DNA of 64,000 nt from Sophora flavescens (GCA_030762895.1 CM061062.1:138801104-138865103); one strand, 5' to 3'; counted from the stretch's first letter, positions 21,803 to 33,852 are shown. Notes: generated from the letters alone by a model not told the origin. A program made the numbers and translations.

Positions 21803-24684
21803 TCTATAATATATACATAAGAGAATGTTGAACGATTTTACATATTGCAATTTTTACACGTGTCGCATTCTAATAACTCCTCAATGAACAATATTCACAT
21901 GGCGCTCTCACAAATCACCAAATTTCGGCACCTCAACTTCCTCCAAGTAAATAAGGAAATTTAATATTGTAACATCAATCGTTTTTATAGCAAATAATTT
22001 GCTTAAAAAATCCTCAATCAGCCTTAAATAATGATTATAGCAATAGTTCAAAACATGAACCAAAATAACTCCAATAATGGCATTAATTCGAAACAAAATC
22101 CGCCTTGCAAATCATCATATGTCCATAATAGTTTTAATTATATAATTAATGAAATATCCAAATTTGCTTATTACTACTAATATGTTTATCAAAATATAAT
22201 GAATGAAATATCCAAATTTGCTTATTACTCAAATTATTCAAAATTCAAAATGATGGATGGTAATCAAAATTAACAAGCAATAAAGATTATAAATTTTAGA
22301 AAATTATAATTGGTGGACTATAAATATTGGATTACTCCTTTTTTCATTTGTATTTTTTCTGTAGATTATTTCCTTCTATCACAGTTTGTTCGTGCATTGC
22401 CAGTCCTTATGTTCGTGCATTGGTAATCCATTTCTTATGTTTCTCTTTATCTCTCCCTCTCTCTCTCTTTTTTTTTGTTATTTGTGATGAGGCTGATCAT
22501 TGGTTGGTTGGTGTGTACATGCACGGTTATATCCGTGGTTCTTCTACATATTAGAGATGATTTCAATGATGTTGATTGAAAGGCATTGCTACAACTACTC
22601 CACAATCTAAAAACACATTCTCATACTCAACGCTAGTGTAATGTGCCATTTGACTCTATCAACTTTCTGAAACTACATTTCTTCATCCTCTTTCTTTTCT
22701 TTTCTTTTTTCTCATCTTAAATTCTAACATTATATCTTTTTCCTTTTCCTTTGCTTAATTAATTCTAACAATATTCCCATCAGAGAAAATTGAGTACTAT
22801 AAGAAAAAACCAACTGACATGGAAGATTTATTAGATTTGTTGGATTTTTTACATTGTTTTTATTGATATTTCACACCTTCATTTTTTCATGGTTCGCATC
22901 ATTTTCACAAATTTATTTGATTTTTAAATGTTATTTCTGAAGTTTTGTAGGATTTCATTTATTGGGGGAGTTTTTCTTTGCGACTAGGATTTTGGAAAGG
23001 AATTAGGGAAATGAAGGTTTATTCTTTCTAATTTATATGTGGATTTATATTTGAGATTTTTCAAAAAAAATAAAAAGAATAAAATGAAAGTTGATCATAT
23101 ACTCTTTCAATCACTATTTATTTATTTTTTATAAAACGTTTCATATTTTTCTTAAATCAGAAATGAAGAATCAGTCTTAGCAAATATGAGTATTGTCCTT
23201 TGATATGGGGTTCTTGGTAAAGTAACTATTAGAGCTTTTTTGAATAATTTTTTTTTTCTAAATTATATATCACTTTCCACATTTGATGCAAAAACCGGGT
23301 TTGCAAATAAAGCAAAATAATAATTGGTTTATCAATCAAGGGAAGAGAGACTGAGTATGGGATAGCTTTTTGATCAATTACTCACCATTCCAGAACAAGA
23401 TGAATGGATATATATAGTGATGGGAAATCAACAACATGTGTTGCTTTTATTCTTTCAATTATATGAAGAGGCTGGAATATTTGGTCCTATTTCTAGCTCC
23501 ATTCAAGTGACAGGGTTTACTGTATGCCATGATAATGAACCTTTTGATATCATAATTGTTTTCTTATAATTCTTCTATGTTGTTAGCCACGCTCTTGCTC
23601 CATTGTGGACCTTAAAAAAATGGGGAAATCAATTGTATAATAATTTTGGTCAGCAAATCAAATTGTTGCAAATAAATTTTTAGCAGATTTGATATTATGC
23701 ACACCCTTTAATTCCTCCCTTCATTAACGGTCAATGCATTCAACCACAACATTAATCTCATCCAATTTAGCCACTTAATTAATAAATAAATTGATACTAT
23801 ACGAAATCAATTAGGTTCTATTTGCTATATTCGTAAAAAAAAAAGCTGTATTTACTATATTGTATTCAACCTGCACATTACCTCTAGGAAAAAAGAGTAA
23901 GTCCAAACAATTTTTTGATTAAGATATCAACCAAGCAAGTAAAAAATGATAGGATAATCAATGTAATAACCTTTTTGGGAACAAATTCGATTTATTGGCA
24001 TCAATGTAAATTTTCACTTTAAATTCGTGTTATAATTCAAATTTACAGTCAATATCAAAACAAATATATGCAGCTCAATATCATTAATTAATATTAGTGA
24101 ATAAAAATTGGCTTAAATCAATGAAAATTTTGAAATTAAGCCAGAAACTTTTAAATCAAATCAAATTTCCTATTTTTCATTAAAAAATCCAATTAAAATT
24201 CGATTTAATGTTATCATTTCAAATTTCCAATTTAAAGTCGAGTTAATTCATATATCCAATTCATAAAGGAAACAAATATCACGTTAATGTCATTTATTAA
24301 TATCGATTAATAAAAATTGGTTTAAATCAATACAATTTCCCAATATGAAATCAATTTAATGAAAATCGATATAAAATTCCAATTCAAATCTCCAATCAAT
24401 AACGAAACAAATATCACAATAATTATCATGAATTTTCATTTATACTTTTTCTTGAATGCTAATTAAGTTCAGACCGTTGAAGACTTTAATATTATAAGTA
24501 TTATTGTACAATTGTACACCAAAGTTTTTTTTTATTGTCTACAGAGATATACTATAAGTTAAAACCTTTATATAAATTTCCCCATATCAATTATCTTTAA
24601 CTATTAATGTCAATTACATTTTTTTTCATGAAATCCTAAAAAATTAACATATTTCCCATGCATGGCACGGATCAGTTACTCTAG
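21803..24684 (+). mobile_element. Helitron copy 5, with both termini (2.88 kb)
   Basis: The 5' end is A|TCTATAATATATACATAAG. The 3' end is CTAG at 24681-24684, followed by T and preceded by a GC-rich palindrome 'CCATGCATGG' (24656-24665) about 15 bases upstream. These are Helitron hallmarks. It carries the whole unit plus about 0.9 kb of unique AT-rich tail (23780-24684) found in no other copy here. There is no Rep/helicase coding region, so it is non-autonomous. Confidence 0.7.
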
Positions 24685-27063
24685 TAAATAATTAAAAGTG
24701 TAACAGAAAAATAGGAGATTAAATTGTAATAAAAGCGTAATTAATTTTTTTTTAAATATAAGCTCAAAACAAATTATTTTGAAATCAAATATCTAGCAAA
24801 CATCCAGACATTTCAAAATAATTTGTGAACAAAAATTCAGAGTTGATTACATTAATGTCTCATCTTTATGCTTTCTAAGATTAGCCAAAGGACATCCTTC
24901 ACAAAAAAAAATATATTAGCCAAAGGACCATATACAAATTGTGTTATTGCCATTTGTCTTTGGACTTAATATTATGTATTGTTGCTAAAGGACCATCAAG
25001 GTTTGGGTAGGTTGTAATGATGTGCTAAAGGACCATTAAGTTTGTTGGATTTTGCTTATATTTGAGTCCAAAAAATATAGGTGTTTTTTTCTTATAATTG
25101 AGTCCAGAAGTAGTACCAGAAAGCAATGATGTTTACTTGGAATTTATACAAAACTCAGGTCTCTTCATTGGGATGTCTCAATGGCTCTGAAAGATAGCGA
25201 GCAACAAAAGGATCATTGTTGCATCTAATGGCATTGTTTATTACCTTAGTTGCCTGCTAATTTAAATATATGATGTGATGGTTTGTTTGTTCAATGTTAA
25301 GATTGAGTGTGCATTGTTTGAAAATTGTGTGTATGAGGTGAATGAGATTGAGCTCGGGCAAAATTGATGCAAGCTTTAATAATTTCCACTAGACTAATCC
25401 TCAATCTAGATATACCATAAGTAATTGAATTCAAGAAATAGAGGGTTTTATTTTTATTTTTATATTGAGTTAGTTGCATTATACAGATATATCCAAAAAG
25501 TCATTAATATTTATTTTCTCTTTATATTATACAGACTTTATATTATTCAGTCCTGTAAAGTTAAAAATCACATATTGTCTTAAATCTCTTATTGTGCAAC
25601 AACTTTTGTGAGCATCTCATTGGTACAATATTTTTGTTGCTAATGTTCAACAAGGGACAAGGTTTGGTATAATAAAAAAATCATAAAAATATTATATAAA
25701 AATAATATACAAAGTTGTTATATAATAAATAATTGACGACTTAATAGTATAATCCTATGTTTAAAAATTAAATTGAATGAATAAAAATATAAATTAAAAA
25801 CTAATACACAGTATCAACAAAAACAATCTAATGAGAAAACGAATTTGATTACAAGAATATTTCATATATATATCAAGGTTAAACTTTATAAGTAATATTT
25901 TTGTTATTTTTTTATTTAAAAGAAAATTAGTGTAGACATGTCAAAGATGGTTACGGACCATACCAAGTTTAACCAAATTAATTCAGAAGTCCATGACTTG
26001 ATAGTATAGTATCGTGTTTAAAAAATGATATTGATTGAATAATGATATAAATTTAAAAAAAAAAACTTAACGCACGGTTTCGACAAAAACATTCTAATAA
26101 GAAAATGCATTTGATTAAAACAATATTTCATATTTATCAAGGTTAAATTCTATAAGTAATATTTTTGGCATTTTTGTATTTAAAAAAATTAGTATAGTAC
26201 TAATCGAAGATGGTTACGGACCACGCCAAACTTAATCAAATAATTTAGAAGTCCATGATATACATGAACGAAACGATCCCCAAAAGAAAAACACGAGGTA
26301 TGAATCATTACTTGAGAGTATAGTATTATGTTTAAAAATTTAATTAATTGAATAATAATATAAATTAAAAGAATAGTGTACACATTTGACAAAAACGTTC
26401 TAATGAGAAAATGCATTTGAATACAAGAATATTTCATATATATATATATATAAATGTTTTTTTTACTGAGTATATTTATAAAGATTAAATCCTATAAGTA
26501 ATATTTTTAGCATTTTTTAATTAAAAAAGTTAGTGTGCACAAGTCGAAGATGATGATCACGGACCACACGAAACATAACTCGCTTTTTTCAGAAGTTTAT
26601 ATCAAATATGAACTTGTTTCTTTCACAATTTAAGTTTCTATAAAATTATTATTATTATTTAGTGACTGTTTCGGTTTATATCTTACTCTCATTAGTTCTC
26701 TTTCCCTTTTTAAGGGACTTCAAAGAGCAACTTTACATATTAATTTATATAGTATCAATATTTTTAAGGCAAAAGAATTGATTTCATACATGTAATTATT
26801 ATTTTTTTTTAATATTTCTTCCTTCAAATATAACTCTTACATCAAGTTGTTATTTAGTTAATTATGCAAATATTTTGAATTTAAAAATATAAACAAATTA
26901 TATATATTTAGAAGTCCAAAACACAAAACACCCATTCCATAATTTTCCATTTCAAAAACAAAACAAACTTTAAGTTTAATTTTCGAAATTTAAAAATAAC
27001 TATCCAAACAAAATTGTGTAAAGACGCATAATATGCCCATGCATCACACGGGTACAACATCTA

Positions 27064-27064
<1 letters not shown>
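24685..27064 (+). mobile_element. AT-rich region ending in a second Helitron-type 3' terminus
   Basis: At 27036-27052 'CCCATGCATCACACGGG' forms a near-perfect hairpin (one A.C mismatch, as expected from CpG decay of a GTG/CAC stem). It is followed by CTAG (27061-27064) and T. I cannot place the matching 5' end; the first Helitron array may even lie inside this one. No coding region is evident. The interior includes a three-unit tandem repeat. Confidence 0.5.
25733..26600. repeat. Three ~260-290 bp tandem units
   Basis: Each unit runs in the same order through a block like 'TAGTATAAT/CCTATGTTTAAA', then 'ACAAAAAC.TTCTAA.GAGAAA', then 'AAGTAATATTTTT', then 'GATGGTTACGGACCA' (last copy 'GATGATGATCACGGACCAC'), then 'AGAAGT'. 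The units start near 25736, 25995 and 26308, with a 48-bp insert between the second and third. Confidence 0.85.

Positions 27065-27065
<1 letters not shown>

Positions 27066-27152
<87 letters not shown>
27066..27152. repeat. (AT)n microsatellite
   Basis: About 85 bp of AT dinucleotides directly after the Helitron terminus and just left of the truncated LTR. It yields a false Tyr-Ile repeat frame. Confidence 0.95.
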
Positions 27153-27154
<2 letters not shown>

Positions 27155-27177
27155 TATTATGCAATATATAGGGTTGT

Positions 27178-28611
27178 ATTTAATCAACATACAAAACATA
27201 GAGTTGGATTTAAGTGTCACAAGACAACTTTTGAATCAAAATTCATCCAACAACAAAATTTAGGGTTTCGGCCCTTTTGAAACAAATAGGTTAGGGTTTG
27301 ATTTTTTGATCTTCTACTTATTTACATACAAGAACTATCAAGGTACTGAGAGATTGAATCATGAATCAAGACAAGAAAATGAAACAAAACCCATGAACTC
27401 CACTTTTTCATGGATTCGGCCCAGCACAGAATATTGGGAAGGAAATTTCTCATGATCATATGCTTATAGATGATGAAAATAGAGATGATTATGAGATCAT
27501 AGCAATTGGTTACATGTCAAAAGGGTTTTTCTAGAATTAGTTATGAATTTTTTAAGAAAGCTTGATGAATTTGAATGAAATGAAGAACTTGATGAACACA
27601 AGCATAAATCCATAAAAGTTGTGAAGAGAAAGGCTTTAAATGACAAGATGAAGAGTTGTTACCTCTTGATGATCAAAGAAAATGATGATTTGGATGATGT
27701 TCTTCACAAAATCACCTTGATGTTCTAAGTGTTCTTGAGAAGTTTAGAGAGAAAGATGAAGATGACGAAGATGATGAAGATTTAGAGCAGTTTCGGTAAT
27801 TTGGACATATCTCTCAATATACTTGTCCATTTTTGATGATCTTTATGTTGTTGGAAAGAAGAGAGAAAGAGGAACAACTTTCATGTAAAGTTTTACGAGA
27901 CTCATATCAGAAAATGGTCATAATCTCTGTGCAAAATCTGGCGAGTATGAACACCTATGAAGTTCTTATGTGTTCTTAAGAAAACATGAACTTTGGAGGA
28001 AGAGGATGACATGAAAGAATGAAGAAATTTGCCTAAGTGTGTTGCTAAAGAGGGGGAGCCGTGGGTTTAGGGGTAATTTTATCAAAAATTACAATGGCAA
28101 GACTTGTAAAAACCAAGTGAAACTAGGGGTAAAATAGTCTTTTCCAGGCCAAAATATCTAATTGTCATAAATGCACCATTATGGCATTATGACTCGGATA
28201 GGATCGTCATAAATGCTCGTCACACCAGTCACATCAGCTCCGTTGCTGACTCCCTGATTCATATGACGCTGGTTTTCCTAAAGATATCTCGTTGTTTTAG
28301 CCCGCAGCAAATATAATATTTTAATTTTACGCTAATTTTTTTCAAAACTTCAAGTGTCGTAGAAAATATGATAAAAATATTTTTAATCTCGTTCACGAAT
28401 TTAAATTAGGTTTTCAGTGAAAACACGGAAAATGGCAGACCGATTTTTGTCTGAATTTTCAACCAAAAACTTCCCCGTAACCCTATGAAAATAAGTATAA
28501 CATGAAAATGACCTTGGTTTATCCAAAATCATTTTCTAAGTCTTGGATTAAATATATATGTTTATATATTTATTATCGATATTAGAAAGCAGTGAAAATC
28601 GGGGTGTTACA
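27178..28611 (-). mobile_element. Truncated 3' LTR of long-LTR Gypsy element
   Basis: Read on the minus strand, the LTR starts TGTAACACCCC at 28611, right after internal sequence ending '...GAGGACGAATTTTT'. That junction is typical of plant Tekay-like elements. It matches 39530-39990 and 43974-44676 very closely but stops at 27178 next to an AT microsatellite. Only the first 1.43 kb of about 4 kb is left. Confidence 0.8.
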
Positions 28612-29780
28612 TTACTACCCCACTAAAAAAAAAATTCGTCCTCGAAATTTCGTGACTCGAAACTAAATAGGATTTTGTAACTTCATCTTAACCTTAAGAT
28701 TTTACATTGCCCTCCACATCGCTTCATTCCTCTTATTCCATATTCCATAACACAACTCACTCTTATGTTATTTCTACTTGTCCTTAGTATCCTCAAAATT
28801 TCATCAGAGTCTATCACACTCGAAAAACAAAATCAAAACTTAATCACTTCTCTTCTAAACATGGTTCCACCAGAAACCTTATTCCAATCATCTAACTCTG
28901 AATATTATCACTAAGATCAACAATGTTTTCACAGCACCACGCATCAACTCCCTACTCAAGATATTTAATCATAGTCTTAGTTCCTCTTGATTATAATTCA
29001 CCACTCCAATTTGATATTACCTCACACATCTCATCCTCAAAATAACTTTATTGCATCTCTTAATGCAATTAAACCAAAAGAGATTATATAGAATAGAATT
29101 ATCTAACTCTTAGCTTTGGAACTTTTCTAACAACATAGTTTTACTCAAGAACTTCTCTTTTCCGCTCACATTCAACTTAGGTAAAACTACCATAGACACC
29201 TTTCTATAATTTCTTCCAATCATACGATTAAATCTTAGCGATGATCATTTTATCATTATCCTAGAGTTCCTTGAGCAAACTCTACCTCGATCATAACAAA
29301 ATCTACCGAAATCATCTTATTTACTAATGTTAATTCTAGAAATTCTCAGCTTACTAGTCACATCTACACCTCAATAAAATCCACTCACCTCTTGTCGTGC
29401 TTAGGTATTTCACTTACTCTCATCTAACCTTCTAAGGATCAATTCCTTTCTTACTTATCCATCGAATTCATGATGGTAGGTTGAACATTAACTTCAACTT
29501 GACTCTTAACGCTCAATGTAAACTTTGCCCAACACTTGAAGTAAGTTTTTCGGGCTTCATTCAGAATGATGTTGGAAGATTCTTTATCAAGTTGGATCAG
29601 TCCTCTGATACATACCTCTATTAGTTTTTCCACTACACAGTGGACCTAAGCAGGTAAAAAGGTGTCGACTCGTCAACATACTCACAATAATTTGAAAAGA
29701 GACCTTCAAGACAGAAAATTTCTTGATTTCTCTTTCACAAAAAAGCACAAAGAATAATTTGACCAATCTAAAAAAAATTT
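28612..29780 (-). mobile_element. Decayed 3' internal region of long-LTR Gypsy element
   Basis: It lies between the truncated 3' LTR and the nested gag-only element. No open frame of useful length remains, but the position and the terminal 'FRGR'-like reading next to the LTR fit the end of a Gypsy pol gene. I see no separate gene. Confidence 0.5.
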
Positions 29781-31078
29781 TGAACGCGCTGTCGCCACGC
29801 GCCAAAAAGAACGAGCGTTTACAAAAATAATGTAGATAGGGAAGCGACAACTCGAGTATCGTCTCCCAAGGACTCTTAGGCGTTGTTGTTATTAACAGAA
29901 AATTAATTTTGGGGGGTTGTTTGGATTGAAATAAAATAAAGAAAACAAAACAATGAAAACAAAGCAGTTAAAGAGAATAGCAAATAAACTAAAGACGATT
30001 AACCTATTGTTCTCGGTTTCCCACTATCATTGGTTCATGCAAATCCAAGCCCTAAGCAGATTCTAAACCCTTTCCGATTGTAGCATCAATTTACAAGAGA
30101 AATCAATACTACGAGACATATATTCCTATTCCCGAATTAAGCAAACGGGGTGAAGCACTCATGAACTAAGCGAACATGATTGAACACATGCGAATTAAGC
30201 AAACGCGATTATATATAGGAACATACAATCATCGAAATAAATCAATACTAATCCTACACACATATGAATTAAGCAAACAGAAACATATAGAACAGTACTG
30301 AAAAGGAATAGCAGTTCACATAGGAAATCCAGAACCTCAAGCGTAATTGTAACCAATCCCAGTAGATTAATCTAGGAGACTAGCTCTCCATTACAAAAGC
30401 AAACAATAAACTAAGAAGAAAATAGAAGACTAACTACTGACTCCTATTCTGACTAAAACTAGCCAGCCTACTAGCCACCCTTCAGTTCTGTCTAAAACTG
30501 ACTTATATACAACTTCTGGACTACGCAGACTCGCGAGGCGAGAACACATTCGCGAGGCGAATCTTGCAGCGTTTGGTATTCTCGTGAGGCGAAGCACGGC
30601 TCGCGTGGCGAGGAATGGAAAGGTCATGACTTCTGGGCTTCACTCTCGCGAGGCGAGGATTGTATTCGCGAGGCGAACTCTTCAAATTCCAAACTGTAAT
30701 GCCTGTGACCTTTCACACGGGTAAACCGTGATGCTTTCTGACTTCCAGGGCTGGATTACTAGCGAGGCGAGTCAAGTGTTCGCGGGGCGAGACAGAATGG
30801 TTGCAATTTCTCTGGCACAGTCACCTTCTGGTTCGCGTGGCGAATGCCTTTCTCGCGGGGCGAAAGCTCCAGAATTATTTCCTTTTATTAACCTGAAAAC
30901 AGAAAATAGAATAAGTGTTTTATTTAACTCTAAATCAACTAAATTAACCTAAAAATACTTTACAGACTCAAAATACTACTTAAAGACAATCAAGTCTAAT
31001 TTGGGTGAAAATGATATAAAAATAGCACAAAGCCATGGTCTTTACTAGTTATAAAACCAGTCAACCAGAGGCTCATCA
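29781..31078 (-). repeat. 3' LTR of gag-only element
   Basis: On the minus strand it starts TGATGAGCC and ends ...GCGTTCA. It contains ten copies of a 13-bp near-palindrome (30530-30864) and a 'GGGAGACGATACTCGAG' block near its end, typical of Athila-like LTRs. Confidence 0.9.
30530..30864. repeat. Ten dispersed YTCGCGNGGCGAR near-palindromes
   Basis: Copies lie near 30530, 30549, 30580, 30600, 30645, 30666, 30757, 30779, 30831 and 30852, separated by unrelated sequence of 5-80 bp. The inverted core is TCGC-3nt-GCGA. The flanking pair is C..G in some copies and T..A in others. The central base is A, T or G. Confidence 0.9.
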
Positions 31079-32433
31079 AAATACCCCAAACTTAAACTTT
31101 GCTTGTCCCCAAGCAAACTAAAACTCAAAAACTTAAAAAGACTCAAGACCTGGCAAGACATGGCAAGCTTAAGGACTCAATTAACTTTCACACAAATTTC
31201 AAGCAATTTATCAAAACAATTTTTCCTTCAATGTTCCCCCCTTTACAAACAAAGCAACCCCCACATGCATTTATTCTAAACAGTTGAGAATTTCATCATT
31301 CAAACAATCATTAATCTAAGCAGGGGATCTAAGTTACACACAAAAGGGAGATCACCAAATCCAAACAACTGCCTTCCTCACAAGGGAAATTTGTGTTTCA
31401 CTCAATCGCTCAGTTTGTGTCAGGCTATTAACATTGCACTCAATTTCACTTTCAAGAACACTTCCCATAAATTTGATTTTCATCTCAAAATGATTCCCAC
31501 AGAAAACATGCATACAACATCAAAAGGTCTTTTATGGGTTGTAATGGGGCCTGGCTAAGGGTAGGATATACAAAGGTACTAGGCTGAAGACCCTGGGGAC
31601 TAAGAGAGCATGAACATTATTTATACTTTGAAATTCACTCAAGTTCCTTTTCCATTTTTCTTTATGCTTTGGGTGACTACAGCCTCTTTATTCAAATAGC
31701 CTTTTTGAAATTTTTGTACTTTTTATTTTTATTTTTTTTTATTTTTTTCTCTTGGCTCCAAACTTTTTATTATATATTTTTTCTTTTCTTTTTTTTTTTT
31801 CAATCCCAACAACATATTACACCTTGTAGCCACCCCAAACTTAGTTTCTTGCACCCATTCTAAGATTCCATGCTCTCCTAATCCTAAGATTGGGTTAACA
31901 TGGTTTTCCAGATTTTTGGGCTTATAACATTAGGTTATCAAGAATTAACAGGCTAATAGGCTCAATGGGGCTAACTAGGGAACATGCATTAGGAATTGGT
32001 TATTTTTAGGCTAAGTAGTTATTTACAAAGAAAATGCCTAAATCATCTGAAGCAAACACATAATCATGCAAACCAAAAAGAGATTCAAGCAAATTCAGGA
32101 AAGTGCAATCAAAAGTGATTCTCACAATCAAAAACATGTTGGAGGCTCAAAACCTCACCTGGACATTTATTGCAAATTGTTTGACAGAGATTCTATCCCT
32201 AGTGTGTGCTTCCTTATCACCCCAAACTTATCATAAATCATGCCATCATAACAAAATCTCAAAGTTCAGTTTTCAATCATATGGGGATCAAAATTCAATT
32301 TTTCAAATCCTAGGGGGAAAACAGTCAACACATAACATGCAATCCATCTATGCAAAAATTAATCAAATCCAATAAACTTGCCAACAAAAGACTCACACAA
32401 CTCCTGAGCTTCTCAAATTATTCAGGAGCTTTA
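31079..32433 (-). other. Non-coding interior of gag-only element
   Basis: No minus-strand frame with retroelement motifs is present between the gag stop and the 3' LTR. There is a strongly T-rich stretch at 31690-31800. A purine tract 'AAGTTTGGGG' (minus, 31093-31084) lies five bases before the LTR. Confidence 0.7.
31084..31093 (-). promoter_or_regulatory. Polypurine tract of gag-only element
   Basis: Minus strand 'AAGTTTGGGG', five bases before the TGATGAG start of the 3' LTR. Confidence 0.65.
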
Positions 32434-33852
32434 TTAAAAACAAAGCAAAAATAAAGCAAGGAAAAGAAAATTAAAAAGAGAGGGTTCAGGAAAACTCATT
32501 GAGGGGGCGGTTCCACCGGGATCCCATTGCTTGTAACATAAGTCCCGCGTGGTAGCCAAAGGGTGGTAGTTCATTCCATGCTTCCCTAACTCGCAGTCTT
32601 GAATTGGAAGTGAGTGCTTGACAATTATGATGACTCCTTCCAGTGCGGCGGACTTCTCACTTCCTCTTGGGTCACAGTTGACCTCTTTTTCATCCTTCTC
32701 AATAAAATCCTCCCAATAAAAGTGGGGCTCAACCTCTTGGACTGGCCACAGTGACAAATCCAAAGGCTGGAACTCCATCACCGGTGGTTCCACAGTGGGA
32801 GGTGGCAAACGGTTAGCTGGGGTTACTGGTGCTGCTTCCTTTTCTGCACTTTCTTCATTCACTGCACTAACAAAGTTATCACCTGCTATACATGCAGAAA
32901 TTTCAGCACACACCACACAAAGGTTAGTGTTAGTAGAGTCAGTACATATATCACAACAAACTGAATCAGTAAAATTCTGAATGTCTGGAAATTCAGCAAT
33001 TAGTTCATCCACCCCATTACTCTCAACACATGCATTTGATTTACTTGAATCATCTACTTCCAAAGGTTCTTCATCATCTTCAGGCACGGGGGAGCAGATG
33101 TCCTCTTGATCCTCCTGATCCTCATTTTCTTTGTTTCCTGAACAAAATAAAGCTGCATAACAGTCTATACACAAAGCAGTGCCAGAACAATAACAATCAT
33201 CACATGCATTAGAATCAGGGGATTCAACACACAGTTCATCAACAGAAACATTATCAACATTATCATCAGAAATATTTTCAAGAATAACTTGTGACTCTGT
33301 ATGTTCTTCAAGGGGCTGTGGAGTTAGCATTGCAGCCGAGTTGGTGACAATTTGATCAATTTGCATGGCCAACTTCTGAGATTCAGCTTCACTCCTCTGA
33401 TATTCAAGATTACTTGCCTCCATCCTCTGTTGAAATTCGAGATTACTTGCTTCCATTTGTGCAGTCAATTGCTTGAACAGATCCTCTAGTGAAGGTTCGG
33501 AAGATGCAGAGGTGGTCACTTGGCTAGGATAGTATCTAAACAGGAAGGCTTCCTTCAAATCAAACCAGCTTGAGATGGAATTCTCATCAAGACAATACAA
33601 CCAATCTCTTGCAGCACCTTCAAGCGAGAATTGGAAAGCTTCCATCTTGATGTGGTCTTCTGTTATTCCTGCAGGTCTCAGCATTATAGAACAAGCAATC
33701 TGGAATTCCCTCAGATGCTCCTGCGGATTCTCACCTGCAAGACCACTAAACCTTGGCAACCAGTGCGATAAACCATAAAAATCAGGAAAATATATGCATG
33801 GTGGTGGTTCATAGTAAACATTAGGCATGTAACCATATATGTGATTATCCAT
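32434..33852 (-). CDS. Gag protein of gag-only retrotransposon, with two Cys modules
   Basis: This is an intact 472-residue ORF starting 105 bp inside the primer site. Residues 30-112 are the retrotransposon gag domain ('WLPRFSGL', 'EHLREFQIAC', 'AARDWLYCL', 'FLFRYYPSQ'). Residues 125-170 look coiled-coil, with a repeated 'MEASNLE'. There is no CCHC knuckle. Instead two similar cysteine modules lie at 217-237 and 300-321, both fitting C-x2-C-x7/8-C-x2-C-x5-C, separated by an acidic linker. A Pro-rich part (338-356) and a hydrophobic tail ending 'FLFLALFLLCF' follow. Capsid assembly is the family role. The cysteine modules may bind zinc; their role is unknown to me. Confidence 0.85.
   Translation of the reverse strand: MDNHIYGYMPNVYYEPPPCIYFPDFYGLSHWLPRFSGLAGENPQEHLREFQIACSIMLRPAGITEDHIKMEAFQFSLEGAARDWLYCLDENSISSWFDLKEAFLFRYYPSQVTTSASSEPSLEDLFKQLTAQMEASNLEFQQRMEASNLEYQRSEAESQKLAMQIDQIVTNSAAMLTPQPLEEHTESQVILENISDDNVDNVSVDELCVESPDSNACDDCYCSGTALCIDCYAALFCSGNKENEDQEDQEDICSPVPEDDEEPLEVDDSSKSNACVESNGVDELIAEFPDIQNFTDSVCCDICTDSTNTNLCVVCAEISACIAGDNFVSAVNEESAEKEAAPVTPANRLPPPTVEPPVMEFQPLDLSLWPVQEVEPHFYWEDFIEKDEKEVNCDPRGSEKSAALEGVIIIVKHSLPIQDCELGKHGMNYHPLATTRDLCYKQWDPGGTAPSMSFPEPSLFNFLFLALFLLCF

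Noticed and set aside
27033..27263. Tyr-Ile repeat open frame
   Set aside because: Translation of an AT microsatellite.
30530..30864. Same concern (repeat-spacer-repeat) for the TCGC/GCGA words
   Set aside because: Repeats are only 13 bp with variable spacing and lie inside both LTRs of a retrotransposon.
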